Assembly (NCBI GenBank): GCA_965646165.1
Contig: CBFFYP010000019.1
Coordinates: forward strand, 1 to 56,154
Reading direction: 5' to 3'
DNA from: MGBC114844 sp910585855
GTDB taxonomy: Bacteria; Bacillota; Clostridia; Lachnospirales; Lachnospiraceae
DNA: 56,154 nt
Shown: positions 42,868-52,171 of the stretch, piece after piece
Layout: each line of letters opens with the position of its first letter
Position numbering within the stretch: the first letter of the stretch is position 1
The notes under the pieces: model-generated
What the model saw: only the letters and a program-made list of their open reading frames with translations
The model's database searches: none
Told to the model about the DNA's origin: nothing
Position numbers and translations under genes: made by a program

Positions 42868-43695
42868 TTATTCGGAAGGAATCTGACTGTCTAATTTTAA
42901 AATATGGTTTGACAGCCATGTTAATAGAAAGTCTAATAATTCGTGAAGGTATTCTTCTTGGTTTTCATCAATTTTATTTAAGTCAGTGTATGTAATTTCT
43001 ACTAAACGATCTACAAAAATAGTATGAGCACGACGTTGTATATCTAGACCAGAATAATGAATTTTTTCCATATAAGATTCTTCATGCTGAAAATGAAATG
43101 TTGTATAGTCTTTTAATTTATTTAGAATTTCAATAATTTTATCGTATTTATCATGAAGAAATTGATCTTCAATAAGCAGATATGCTTCTCGGATAATATC
43201 AAATAATTTTTTATGCTCTTCATCAATAAAAGCAATATTTGTATAATATTTGGAAGAGAATGTAAGAGCCTCTTCAATGGCTTTTTGTTTTTCTGTATAG
43301 ACAGGAAGCTTTCCAATCATCATATCACTGCTTAAGATATGACGGTAAAGCCAGCGAACAAGGAAAGAAATCAGTTCCTGCATAATTTGTTCTGCGGTTT
43401 CATTTGTACAATTTTCTAAAGAATAGGAATTTACTTTTGTTATAAATGCAGCATGTTCCTTTTTTTGCTGCGGCAGTTCAGGATCATTGTGTTTTTCCAT
43501 ATAGGCTTCTTCATGGGTGAAATGGGTAATTGTATAATCCTTAAGACCATTTAATAATTGATTTGCTAAAGCTACTTTATCAGTGGATGGCTGTTTCATT
43601 GCGCTGACTGCATCATTGAGCATCTGAAATAATTTAAGGTGTTCCTGATCTAATTCAGGGATGCCAATATAACAATCATCTGTAAACTGATACAT
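42868..43695 (-). CDS. Tandem (double-domain) bacteriohemerythrin
   Basis: 275 residues with two complete hemerythrin domains. Domain 1 has ligands His19 (DQEH), His58 and Glu62 (HFTHEE), His81, His119 and Asp124. Domain 2 has His161 (DEEH), His201 and Glu205 (HFQHEE), His224, His264 and Asp269. Each set fits a non-haem di-iron site that binds O2, or NO in some relatives. Most bacterial hemerythrins are single domain. No signal peptide is present, so it is cytoplasmic. In an anaerobe, oxygen or NO scavenging is plausible. TAGGAGG precedes the ATG. Confidence 0.9.
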   Translation of the reverse strand: MYQFTDDCYIGIPELDQEHLKLFQMLNDAVSAMKQPSTDKVALANQLLNGLKDYTITHFTHEEAYMEKHNDPELPQQKKEHAAFITKVNSYSLENCTNETAEQIMQELISFLVRWLYRHILSSDMMIGKLPVYTEKQKAIEEALTFSSKYYTNIAFIDEEHKKLFDIIREAYLLIEDQFLHDKYDKIIEILNKLKDYTTFHFQHEESYMEKIHYSGLDIQRRAHTIFVDRLVEITYTDLNKIDENQEEYLHELLDFLLTWLSNHILKLDSQIPSE

Positions 43696-43853
43696 AAAAT
43701 TTACCTCCTATATGTAAGTTTATGTTTTTTATTTATTGAAAATCAAAAGCTGATGATCTTCTTTTTTATTATATGCTAATTTTATTTAATTTTCAATGCA
43801 CTGGGTAAAAGTGTTGATTTTTATTTTGATAAATTAGAGAGAAAATCAAAAAG

Positions 43854-43925
43854 TTATCAACAATTATATAAAAGAGAAGAAGTTATCAACATAATGAACA
43901 GAACTTTTCAACATTTTGTTGATAA
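43854..43925. promoter_or_regulatory. DnaA-box cluster upstream of tRNA-Arg
   Basis: Three exact boxes in 72 bp (TTATCAACA at 43854 and 43883, TGTTGATAA at 43917) directly upstream of the tRNA promoter's -35 element (43952). It is about 33 kb from dnaA and resembles the DnaA-titrating or regulatory clusters known in Bacillus. Confidence 0.75.
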
Positions 43926-43951
43926 CTTAGGAATAATTTTTTTAAACGGGA

Positions 43952-43981
43952 TTGACGGAAGAGAATAAATTATGTTATAAT
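43952..43981 (+). promoter_or_regulatory. Promoter of the tRNA-Arg gene
   Basis: -35 TTGACG (43952-43957), 18-bp spacer, -10 TATAAT (43976-43981). Confidence 0.75.
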
Positions 43982-44050
43982 TACGAACGTATTGAAAATA
44001 TGTTTATTTTTATCAGTTGTCTAAAGAAAACATATTGTTTTTTTATTTAA

Positions 44051-44124
<74 letters not shown>

Positions 44125-44130
44125 TTGAAA

Positions 44131-44162
44131 TGCTGTAACTTTAAGAGTTACGGCATTTTTAT
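44131..44162 (+). terminator. Terminator after tRNA-Arg
   Basis: A 10-bp stem with one G-T pair (44131-44140 with 44146-44155), a 5-nt loop and a T run (44156-44160). Confidence 0.85.
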
Positions 44163-44284
44163 TCTTTTAAAGATTTTAATATTTTGCAAAAGGGGGTTAT
44201 TTGGTATATAAAATAAAAAAGCAGTATATAATAATTTTGTATTTTAAATTATATGATAGTTTAGGGAAAAGAGGGCAAATTATT

Positions 44285-45274
44285 ATGAAAATTTTATTTT
44301 ATGATACCAAAAAATATGATAAAGAATCATTTGAAGCAATTTTATCTGAGTATAATGGAATTGAAATTGAATTTTTAGAAAATGATTTATTGCCATCTAC
44401 TGCGCATTTTGCAGATGGATGTGATGCAGTATGTGCCTTTGTAAGTTCTGATATCGGAACAAAAACAATTCAGATATTGGCGGATAAAGGAATTCATTTA
44501 ATTTTAATGCGTTGTGCAGGGTTTAATAATATTGACTTGGAAGAGGCAAAAAAACATAAGATAACAATATTGCGTGTACCGGGTTATTCACCAGAGGCAG
44601 TGGCAGAACATGCAATGGGACTTGCACTGGCAGTTAATCGTCATATTCATAAAGGATATATTAAAGTACGTGAAAATAATTTTAGTTTAGTAGGGCTGAC
44701 TGGAATCAATTTTTATCAAAAAACGGCGGGCATTATTGGAACAGGTAAAATAGGAGCAGCAATGTGCCGTATTTGCAGAGGGTTTGGAATGAAAGTAATT
44801 GCTTATGATAAATATCAAAATCCAGAATTAGATTTTGTGGAATATGTAGATTTGGATACTTTATTTGCAGAGAGCGATTTAATATCTTTACATTGTCCAT
44901 TGACAAAAGAAACACATCACTTAATACAAGAAAGTACGATAGAAAAAATGAAAAAGAATGTAGTTTTGGTGAATACATCAAGAGGTGCATTGATTAAAAC
45001 AGAGGATTTGATAAAAGGAATCCGCAATATGAAATTTTTTGGAGTTGGCTTGGATGTATATGAGGAAGAAACGGATAATGTGTTTGAAAATAGAGAGGAT
45101 GATATTTTGGAACACTCTGTAACAGCCCGATTATTATCTTTTCCTAATGTAATTATGACTTCTCATCAGGGATTTTTAACAGAAGAGGCACTAGAAGCAA
45201 TTAGTCGGACTACATTGGAAAATGCATTTGATTATCAAAACGGGCAAATAAAGGACAGTAATGTGGTAGTTTAG
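44285..45274 (+). CDS. D-2-hydroxyacid dehydrogenase, D-lactate dehydrogenase type
   Basis: 329 residues of the NAD-dependent D-isomer-specific family, most like fermentative D-lactate dehydrogenases. I choose the ATG giving MKILFYDTKKYD, the family's standard start; the longer reading begins in the leader. The Rossmann motif is GTGKIG (152-157). Catalytic residues are Arg233 (NTSRGALI), a Glu in GLDVYEEE (about 260-262) and His294 (SHQGFL). Exact substrate (pyruvate or another 2-oxoacid) is uncertain. GAGG lies about 10 nt upstream. Confidence 0.85.
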   Translation: MKILFYDTKKYDKESFEAILSEYNGIEIEFLENDLLPSTAHFADGCDAVCAFVSSDIGTKTIQILADKGIHLILMRCAGFNNIDLEEAKKHKITILRVPGYSPEAVAEHAMGLALAVNRHIHKGYIKVRENNFSLVGLTGINFYQKTAGIIGTGKIGAAMCRICRGFGMKVIAYDKYQNPELDFVEYVDLDTLFAESDLISLHCPLTKETHHLIQESTIEKMKKNVVLVNTSRGALIKTEDLIKGIRNMKFFGVGLDVYEEETDNVFENREDDILEHSVTARLLSFPNVIMTSHQGFLTEEALEAISRTTLENAFDYQNGQIKDSNVVV

Positions 45275-45296
45275 AAAGTTGGAGTTGATACACTAT

Positions 45297-45352
45297 AGAT
45301 AAAGTCTGAAAAAGGTCTATTATTTAAAGTAGACTTTTTTTCAGACTTTATC
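45297..45352. terminator. Long bidirectional terminator hairpin
   Basis: A stem of about 17 bp (45297-45313 with 45336-45352) plus an inner stem (GTCTA/TAGAC). It lies between the convergent dehydrogenase and yfhO-like genes. Confidence 0.8.
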
Positions 45353-45379
45353 TGTGTGTATTAACTTTGGTAAAGTTTT

Positions 45380-48031
45380 TTATTCAGAAGTAAGTTTTGC
45401 TTCTTTTTTAAAAGATTTAGAAGAATTTTGTCTTTTATTATAATATATCAAACCGCAGAAGATAAAAAGGCTTACAAGTGATATTCCGATTCCGATATTC
45501 ATTCCATAAGGGGAATAGGAAAATTGAATTTGATGGTTTCCTTTTTTCATTTCAAAAGCAAGAAATGCATCTTTAAAGGCAAATGTTTCTATTTTTTCCC
45601 CATCTACTGTAACAGTCCATCCTTTTTCATAAGGGATAGTGGTAAATAAAACACAATTTTCTTTTGCTGTAACAGAAGCAGTAATATGTGTATCGTCATA
45701 TTCGGATACTGTCATACAATTTTCTTTCATGCTTTCATAAAAAGAATTCATTTGATCCAGATCTAAGGAATAAATATATCCCTGAATGGTACTTTGTTCA
45801 TTAGCAGTTAATTGTATTTTTGTGCCGGCAGTACAGTAACCAAGATCAAAAATATATTTTTGCTTTATACTGGAAAAGCTTTTAGAATTGTTTGTTCCGT
45901 CCGGCTTTTCATAGGTAACACTGAAATTTTCTCCGCTGGAAGTAATATATACATAAATATGCTGATCGACAGGGACATCTATTGTAAGTTTGTTTTCCGA
46001 TATGGTATGCTCCACGGTAGAAAACAGAGGAGAGTGGTGTGTGGCTAAATCGGCAAAACTGTTTTGTACACTAAAAGGATTGGAAGCTTTGATATTCCAG
46101 TTTTCTTCTAGTGTAGCAGGTACAAGAAATCCAAGAGATAAAGCATAACGGTTTTTGTATAAATTCATAGTATCTTCACGGGCAACAAAGGTGCGTGTAG
46201 CATTTTCCTCATTTTCAGAAGTGGATAGTACATATTTTACATTAAAGATGGCTTCAACAAGAGGAGTAGCACCATAATAAGCATAGGAATTTGTCGATTT
46301 TTCTCCGCCAAGACTGCTTAAAAATGCACTGACTCCGGCATTGGCAGTAGAAGAGAATAGGGACATTCCGTGATAATGACTCCATGCAGCATCATTTTTT
46401 GATCGGCGTTTTAATTTTTCAATACGATAAAAGGAAGAATCTTCTTCTAGATTAGAAGCTGTTTCTAATAGAGTAGAGATTGCCTGATTATCGGATACAT
46501 AGGAAGTACGCCCTGTAGTATTTACGCTGGTAGCAACGGTATTGGTAAAGGCTTCTACCGTAACCAGCACAAAAAGAATTTCATAACAGACAATTGAAGG
46601 AAGCTTGCCGTTTCGCACAAGACCAAAATAAAGTGCATATAGTGCAAGAAAAACAAGACTGACATAGATAATATAATAGGGATAGGAATCCCCGGCAAAT
46701 ATTTCTTCAATAATTAAAAAAAGTATGGTGCATCCGCCAAGTGTTGTATAGATTTCTTTATTGCTGTAATCACGGATATCTTTTAACCCTTCATAAGACA
46801 TCAGCAGTAAAAGAAAGTTAAAGATAAAGCTCTGTCTGCATGGAAGGCTGTTTGGAAAATGAAGACCATGCCAGATATAATTTGGAATATTTAAATTAAA
46901 ACTAAGGTAAAAAACAGCTAATAAAAGAAAACGACCGATTTTTTCTTTTGTATTGTTTTTTGGATTTAGAGCATATAGTGGTACTAATAAAAAGATTATC
47001 ATGCCACAGTAAATATTTGGTTCATGTGCAGAAAAGATAGCTGGTTCTACCATAATAAGCTGGCGTGATATCATTTCAAGAACTGAAAAATAACGGCTGA
47101 AGGAGCTTGGAAAATTAAAATCTCCTGAAGCAGTAAGTTTTAATGCAAAATATTCCGGTACTAACAGACAGGCAGCAAATCCCCCTGCCAAAGTAGAATA
47201 AAGAGCAAAACGACCACATTTTTTTAGAAAATCCCGCAGAGTATTTGGCTGTGTAGAAATAAGCAGAATAAAGTAAAGTACACAGAAAATACATATCATA
47301 ATTGCAATATAATAGTTAGATAAAATACATAATCCAAGTGTAATGCAATAGAGATATTTTCCCGGCAGAAGTCGCTGTTCTTTTTTTCTTACCAGCCATT
47401 CTAACCCAAGCATAACAAGAGGAAAGAGCCAGATACAGTCTAACCACATTAGATTCCAGCTATAGGCGCAGATATAGGCAGATAAAGAGTAAAAGACAGA
47501 AAGAGCAACTGCAGAAAGAGAGCAAAAAGGTTCATTTGTTTTTTCTGTATTTTCAAAATATGCTGGTCGGTGGTTTATGTAGTAAGTAAACATAACACCA
47601 CTTAAACCAACCTTTATAAAAATAAAGATACTCATTACTTCAATTAAGATTGTCTGCGGAATAAAAAGCAGCAGCCAGTTAAACGGAGTAGCGAGATAGT
47701 AGGCAAAAAGTGCGATAAAATTTACACCCATACCAATATCCCAAGAGTATAAAAGACTTTCTCTATTTTGTAATTTATCAAGAAAGGCAGCATGAAACGG
47801 AGCGTATTGGTGATACATATCACTTCTTAAAAAACATTGTTCACCAAAAGGATATACTCCCCGGATAATATAGATCAAAAAAAGAATCAATACCGGCAGA
47901 AAAAAAGCAAGTAAATAATTCTGATGCTTTTTTATAAAGGTAAAACAGTTATGATAAAACTGTTTATGTTTGTTTGAAGCAGGGGCGTTTGCCTCTGATT
48001 GATTTTTAATCGATTTATTTAGGGTTTTCAT
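45380..48031 (-). CDS. yfhO: YfhO-family multi-membrane-spanning glycosyltransferase
   Basis: 883 residues. The start giving MKTLNKSIKN has GAGGAG seven bases upstream. A charged N-terminus is followed by about a dozen hydrophobic helices (about residues 35-560) with an RSDMYHQYAPFH motif typical of the family, a large extracytoplasmic region (about 560-840) and a final helix. In B. subtilis, YfhO with CsbB and GtcA adds GlcNAc to lipoteichoic acid. The same trio is adjacent here, so transfer of a lipid-carried sugar to a cell-surface polymer is likely. The polymer is unknown. Confidence 0.82.
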   Translation of the reverse strand: MKTLNKSIKNQSEANAPASNKHKQFYHNCFTFIKKHQNYLLAFFLPVLILFLIYIIRGVYPFGEQCFLRSDMYHQYAPFHAAFLDKLQNRESLLYSWDIGMGVNFIALFAYYLATPFNWLLLFIPQTILIEVMSIFIFIKVGLSGVMFTYYINHRPAYFENTEKTNEPFCSLSAVALSVFYSLSAYICAYSWNLMWLDCIWLFPLVMLGLEWLVRKKEQRLLPGKYLYCITLGLCILSNYYIAIMICIFCVLYFILLISTQPNTLRDFLKKCGRFALYSTLAGGFAACLLVPEYFALKLTASGDFNFPSSFSRYFSVLEMISRQLIMVEPAIFSAHEPNIYCGMIIFLLVPLYALNPKNNTKEKIGRFLLLAVFYLSFNLNIPNYIWHGLHFPNSLPCRQSFIFNFLLLLMSYEGLKDIRDYSNKEIYTTLGGCTILFLIIEEIFAGDSYPYYIIYVSLVFLALYALYFGLVRNGKLPSIVCYEILFVLVTVEAFTNTVATSVNTTGRTSYVSDNQAISTLLETASNLEEDSSFYRIEKLKRRSKNDAAWSHYHGMSLFSSTANAGVSAFLSSLGGEKSTNSYAYYGATPLVEAIFNVKYVLSTSENEENATRTFVAREDTMNLYKNRYALSLGFLVPATLEENWNIKASNPFSVQNSFADLATHHSPLFSTVEHTISENKLTIDVPVDQHIYVYITSSGENFSVTYEKPDGTNNSKSFSSIKQKYIFDLGYCTAGTKIQLTANEQSTIQGYIYSLDLDQMNSFYESMKENCMTVSEYDDTHITASVTAKENCVLFTTIPYEKGWTVTVDGEKIETFAFKDAFLAFEMKKGNHQIQFSYSPYGMNIGIGISLVSLFIFCGLIYYNKRQNSSKSFKKEAKLTSE

Positions 48032-48059
48032 AATTTTTCTCCTCGTAAAGAACCCAATC

Positions 48060-48467
48060 TTATTTTTTGAAAATAAACAATTTACTAAAAATATAATTTG
48101 CAATTACAACAAATATATTAGAAACCAGTTTGGCAATTGACTTATTCATGGTTAATAGTTCCACAGCCAGTGCCATAAAGCCTAAATCAAAAAGTCCAGA
48201 AATAATACGGCAGGCTACAAAGGAAGATAATTCTTTTATAATTACTTCTTTTTTCCAGCTTTTGCTTTCAAATACAAATAGTTTATTTGTAATATAAGCA
48301 AACATGACAGCTAGTCCCCATGCAATAAGAGTGCCAACTAAATAGTGAATACTCAGAAAGTTGCAGAGTTCAAATACAGCGTAATTTACAATAGTAGTCA
48401 GGACGCCAAAGATTAGATAAGAAATGGTTTCCCGATTTACAAATTTATTCCATAGTGTTTGTATCAT
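48060..48467 (-). CDS. gtcA: GtrA/GtcA-family membrane protein, probable lipid-linked sugar flippase
   Basis: 135 residues with four transmembrane helices, typical of GtrA. MIQTLWNKFVNRETISYLIFG contains the conserved start of the family (given here up to the first helix). The ATG at 48467 has TGAGGA five bases upstream and overlaps the end of the glycosyltransferase gene by 23 nt, so translation is coupled. It is thought to flip undecaprenyl-phosphate-sugar made by the upstream enzyme. A gap of 28 nt separates it from the yfhO-like gene. Confidence 0.85.
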   Translation of the reverse strand: MIQTLWNKFVNRETISYLIFGVLTTIVNYAVFELCNFLSIHYLVGTLIAWGLAVMFAYITNKLFVFESKSWKKEVIIKELSSFVACRIISGLFDLGFMALAVELLTMNKSIAKLVSNIFVVIANYIFSKLFIFKK

Positions 48468-49464
48468 AGTTTTCCTCATTTCTCTGCACAGAGTAAACAG
48501 TGCCAGAAGATGCTGCACGTCTTTTTGGCAGATTGGCTTCTTTGATCAGATAGATAGGGCGATCTTTTGCTTCCATATAGATATGTCCGATATATTCTCC
48601 TAAGATACCAATAGAAAGTTCCATAATTCCGCCAAGAAATAATACAGCGCATAGTGTTGTAACATATCCGGGTACGTCAATTCCGAAAATTAAAGTCTGT
48701 ATCAGCGTGATAATAATATAAATAAATGCAAAGACTGAAATAATACAGCCCATTGTAGAAACCAAACGCAGTGGTGCAATCGAAAATGCTGTGATGCCGT
48801 CAATCGCATATTTAAACAGCCCCCAAAAACTCCATTTGCTTTTGCCGGCAGGACGTTCTACGTTTTCATAGGGAATCCATTTGGTATGATAACCAACCCA
48901 AGCAAAGATTCCTTTCGAAAATCGCTGTACTTCAGAAAGTTCTAGAATGGAATCAACCATCTGGCGGGACATAATACGAAAATCTACAGCGTTTTGTTCC
49001 ATTTTTACATCGGTCAGACGATTGCTGATTTTGTAGAAAGTACGGGAAAATGCACTGCGGATTTTAGACTCTCCTGTTCTAGAAAGCCGCATAGCTGCAC
49101 AGCAGTCATATCCTTCTTCAACTGCCTGTATCATAGCAGGAATCAGTGTCGGAGGATGCTGCAAATCCGCATCCATAACAATAACATAGTCGGCATCGGC
49201 ATGTTTTAAACCGGCATAGATACCAGCTTCTTTTCCGAAGTTTCTAGAAAAAGACAGGTATATCACATGATGATCCAAAGCAGCAAGTTCCCGTAAAATC
49301 AACAGTGTTTTATCACGGCTTCCATCATCAATAAAAAGATAGCAAAATTCGTATCCATTTATTGTATTCAGTATTTTTTGTGTTTCTTTATAAAACATGT
49401 GCAGTACATCTTCCTCGTTATAACAGGGAACAACAACAGCAACTGTTTTTTTAGGCTTTTCCAT
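48445..49464 (-). CDS. csbB: Family 2 glycosyltransferase, CsbB/GtrB-like undecaprenyl-phosphate sugar synthase
   Basis: 339 residues. The start giving MEKPKKTVAVVVPCYNEE has GGGAGGAAAG upstream. GT2 features are VVPCYNEEDV, DDGSRDKT, the metal-binding DADLQHPP, and KGIFAWVGY followed by GKSKW. Two C-terminal transmembrane helices (about 225-305) are as in DPM1/GtrB enzymes. It loads a sugar, GlcNAc or glucose in relatives, onto undecaprenyl phosphate at the inner membrane face. First of the csbB-gtcA-yfhO-like set, 52 nt after prfC. Confidence 0.87.
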   Translation of the reverse strand: MEKPKKTVAVVVPCYNEEDVLHMFYKETQKILNTINGYEFCYLFIDDGSRDKTLLILRELAALDHHVIYLSFSRNFGKEAGIYAGLKHADADYVIVMDADLQHPPTLIPAMIQAVEEGYDCCAAMRLSRTGESKIRSAFSRTFYKISNRLTDVKMEQNAVDFRIMSRQMVDSILELSEVQRFSKGIFAWVGYHTKWIPYENVERPAGKSKWSFWGLFKYAIDGITAFSIAPLRLVSTMGCIISVFAFIYIIITLIQTLIFGIDVPGYVTTLCAVLFLGGIMELSIGILGEYIGHIYMEAKDRPIYLIKEANLPKRRAASSGTVYSVQRNEENYDTNTME

Positions 49465-49516
49465 TTTGCTCTTTCCTCCCAAATTTCAAAAGCCAGAGGA
49501 TTCTGACAAGCTAAAA

Positions 49517-51112
49517 TCAATTTCTTCCAAATTCAGATAATACTAACCCTTTATTTCGATCTAAAGTCATTCCTACACTCCAGCTATTGATAAACAGCAA
49601 TAGTGGATTTCCTTTTAAATCTTGGATTTTTTTCATATCTGAAGTACCAACAATTCGATCGATAGGAAATGCTTCCGGGTTTTCAATCCAGCGAATATGT
49701 TCATAAGGAAGCGGTTCTAAACGGATTTCTACGTTATATTCGTTTTCCAAACGGTATTTTAATACTTCAAATTGAAGAACACCCACTACACCGACAATAA
49801 TTTCTTCCATACCGCTGTTAATTTCCTGAAAAATTTGAATTGCCCCTTCTTGAGCAATTTGAAAAATTCCTTTGACAAACTGTTTTCGTTTCATAGTATC
49901 GATCTGACGCACTCTTGCAAAATGTTCCGGTGCAAAGGTAGGAATTCCTTCAAACTGAAATTTATTAGAAGGGGATGCACAGATGGTATCTCCGATAGAA
50001 AAAATTCCCGGATCAAATACACCGATAATATCACCTGCATAGGCTTCTTCAATTATTTTTCGCTCTTGTGCCATTAGTTGCTGCGGCTGGGAAAGACGAA
50101 GTTTTTTATTGCCCTGCACATGATAAACTTCCTTTTCTGCATCAAATTTACCTGAGCAAATCCGCATAAAAGCAATTCGATCCCGGTGTGCTTTATTCAT
50201 ATTTGCCTGAATCTTAAAGACAAAGGCAGAGAAATTTTCATTTAATGGATCGATTGCTCCAATATCGGCTTTTCGTGAAAGCGGAGAGGATGTCATATTT
50301 AAAAAGTGGTTTAAAAAGGTTTCTACACCGAAATTTGTCAGAGCAGAGCCGAAAAAGACAGGAGAAAGTTCCCCTTTATCTACAAGATTTTGGTTAAATT
50401 CGCTGCTGGCACCATCTAGCAGTTCAATTTCTTCCAATAAAACAGTTTTTGCAGTTTCTCCTATATAAGTGGCAAGTTCTGGACTGTTAATATCAATTTC
50501 TATTTCTTTTCCCTCTTTTGTTCCCTTTTCTGTATCAGAAAAAAGCATAACTTTTTTTGTACTGCGATCGTAGACCCCTTTAAAATTTTTACCAGATCCA
50601 ATCGGCCAATTAATCGGACAAGTAGCAATTCCTAGTTCTTTTTCAATTTCATCTAATAAATCAAAGGTATCGTTGGCATCCCGATCCATTTTGTTGATAA
50701 AAGTAAAAATTGGGATATGACGCATCACACAGACTTTAAACAGTTTTCTGGTCTGAGCCTCTACTCCCTTTGAACCGTCAATTACCATTACGGCAGAATC
50801 TGCTGCCATTAAAGTACGATAGGTATCTTCCGAGAAGTCTTGATGTCCCGGAGTATCTAAGATATTAATACAATAATTATGATAGTTAAACTGCAGTACA
50901 GATGAGGTAACAGAGATGCCTCGTTCTTTTTCAATTTCCATCCAGTCAGATACAGCGTGTCTGGCAGTTGCTTTTCCTTTTACCGATCCTGCCAGATTGA
51001 TAGCACCACCATAGAGTAAAAACTTTTCGGTTAATGTAGTTTTGCCGGCATCAGGATGAGAGATAATGGCGAAAGTTCTTCGTCTGGTTATTTCATCAGT
51101 TAATTGTGACAC
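49517..51112 (-). CDS. prfC: Peptide chain release factor 3
   Basis: A 531-residue translational GTPase that recycles RF1/RF2 after termination. G1 is SHPDAGKTTL, then RGISVTSS, G3 DTPGHQDF and G4 NKMD, with domains II and III following. Start GTG (MSQLTDEI) with AGGAGG six bases upstream. Similarity to tetracycline-resistance ribosomal protection proteins and EF-G is expected by family, but the N-terminal RRRTFAIISHPDAGKTT is diagnostic of RF3. No terminator is seen before the glycosyltransferase gene, so read-through is possible. Confidence 0.95.
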   Translation of the reverse strand: MSQLTDEITRRRTFAIISHPDAGKTTLTEKFLLYGGAINLAGSVKGKATARHAVSDWMEIEKERGISVTSSVLQFNYHNYCINILDTPGHQDFSEDTYRTLMAADSAVMVIDGSKGVEAQTRKLFKVCVMRHIPIFTFINKMDRDANDTFDLLDEIEKELGIATCPINWPIGSGKNFKGVYDRSTKKVMLFSDTEKGTKEGKEIEIDINSPELATYIGETAKTVLLEEIELLDGASSEFNQNLVDKGELSPVFFGSALTNFGVETFLNHFLNMTSSPLSRKADIGAIDPLNENFSAFVFKIQANMNKAHRDRIAFMRICSGKFDAEKEVYHVQGNKKLRLSQPQQLMAQERKIIEEAYAGDIIGVFDPGIFSIGDTICASPSNKFQFEGIPTFAPEHFARVRQIDTMKRKQFVKGIFQIAQEGAIQIFQEINSGMEEIIVGVVGVLQFEVLKYRLENEYNVEIRLEPLPYEHIRWIENPEAFPIDRIVGTSDMKKIQDLKGNPLLLFINSWSVGMTLDRNKGLVLSEFGRN

Positions 51113-51283
51113 AATAGACCTCCTAAAATATCGTAATGATTTCTATTATTGTATTATATAAAATAAGATTTGCAATATCTTACAAATTTGCTTTATTATA
51201 GTAGATAGAAAACAAATTTATTCTATCCTATGTAGATCGGGTTGTCAAGGGAAATCAAGGAAAGCTTCCATAAGTCTTTTGGA

Positions 51284-52041
51284 GGGAGGACGCCAGATTC
51301 GAAAACGGTAGGCAGCCTGCTGTTCCGGTTTCCAAAAAGTAAGAAGTTCTAGGACTTCTGCCTTTTCTTTGATCCAGCCGGACAGACCGGGGCGCAATTC
51401 GCCCTCCTTTCAGCCGAAACGAAACGGGTGTAAGGAAGGATATTATCAGCCATAAGACAGCTCTCTTTCTTATTCTCCGGGCTAAACACGCCCCTTTTTT
51501 TTCACACCCTGCATGGAAGCAGGATGTGAAAAAAATCTTAGGTTTCGAGCAGAATCGAGCAGAAGTCCAAGAACTTCTAACTTTTTTCCAAAGTCACTGC
51601 AGGCTGCCTACCGTTTTCGAATCTGGCTGTTTCTTGACCCCGAAACAAAAAAAGAACGAACAGCGAGAGGCGGTTTGCTTCTGTTCTTTGCCAGCGACTT
51701 CGGAGAACGGTTAGAAAGTCTTGGGCTTCTGTGGAACTACCTAGAATTTTTTGCATATCCTGCTTCTATGCAGGGTATGCAAAAAAAGGGGCGTGTTTAG
51801 CCCGAAGGATAAGAGAGAGATGGCTTTGTGGTTGGTAAAATCCTTCCTTACATCAATTATGCTTCGGCTGTTATGAGGGCGAATTGCGCCCCGGTTCGGA
51901 CGGTTGGATGAACTGAAATCAGAAGCCGTAGACTTTCTTACCGTTTGGAGCGGAGCAGGCAAAGGACAGGAGCAAACCGCCTCTTGCGTCCGGTGAAAGC
52001 CAATCCTTTCCGCAGAATTTTATTTCGTTTTTGGCGTCCTC
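51284..52041 (+). repeat. Composite palindromic element C9 (A2 module plus inverted A1 module, with right extension)
   Basis: GGAGGACGCC-type end (GGACGCC at 51288-51294), then an A2 module with perfectly complementary 28-nt arms (51293-51320 and 51599-51626). Its linker is shortened to about 35 bp. The inverted A1 module (51666-51985) ends in GCGTCC (51986-51991). The extension GGTGAAAGCCAATCCTTTCC follows and ends in a second GGCGTCCTC (52033-52041). It lies between the prfC start and the end of a BlaI-type gene. ORFs in it recur in other copies and look spurious. Confidence 0.85.
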
Positions 52042-52071
52042 TGTCCAATTTTCTAAAATATAAATATAAAT

Positions 52072-52105
52072 TCCCATACTCTATGTAAAAAAATAAAGTA
52101 TGGGA
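52072..52105 (-). terminator. Possible terminator of the BlaI-type gene pair
   Basis: A 9-bp stem (52072-52080 with 52097-52105). The - strand tail after it is T-rich but interrupted. Confidence 0.4.
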
Positions 52106-52171
52106 TCATAAAAAACGATCAAAATATGTTATATTTTTATTCAAATTACTGTTAGAACAGGAGATAATATT

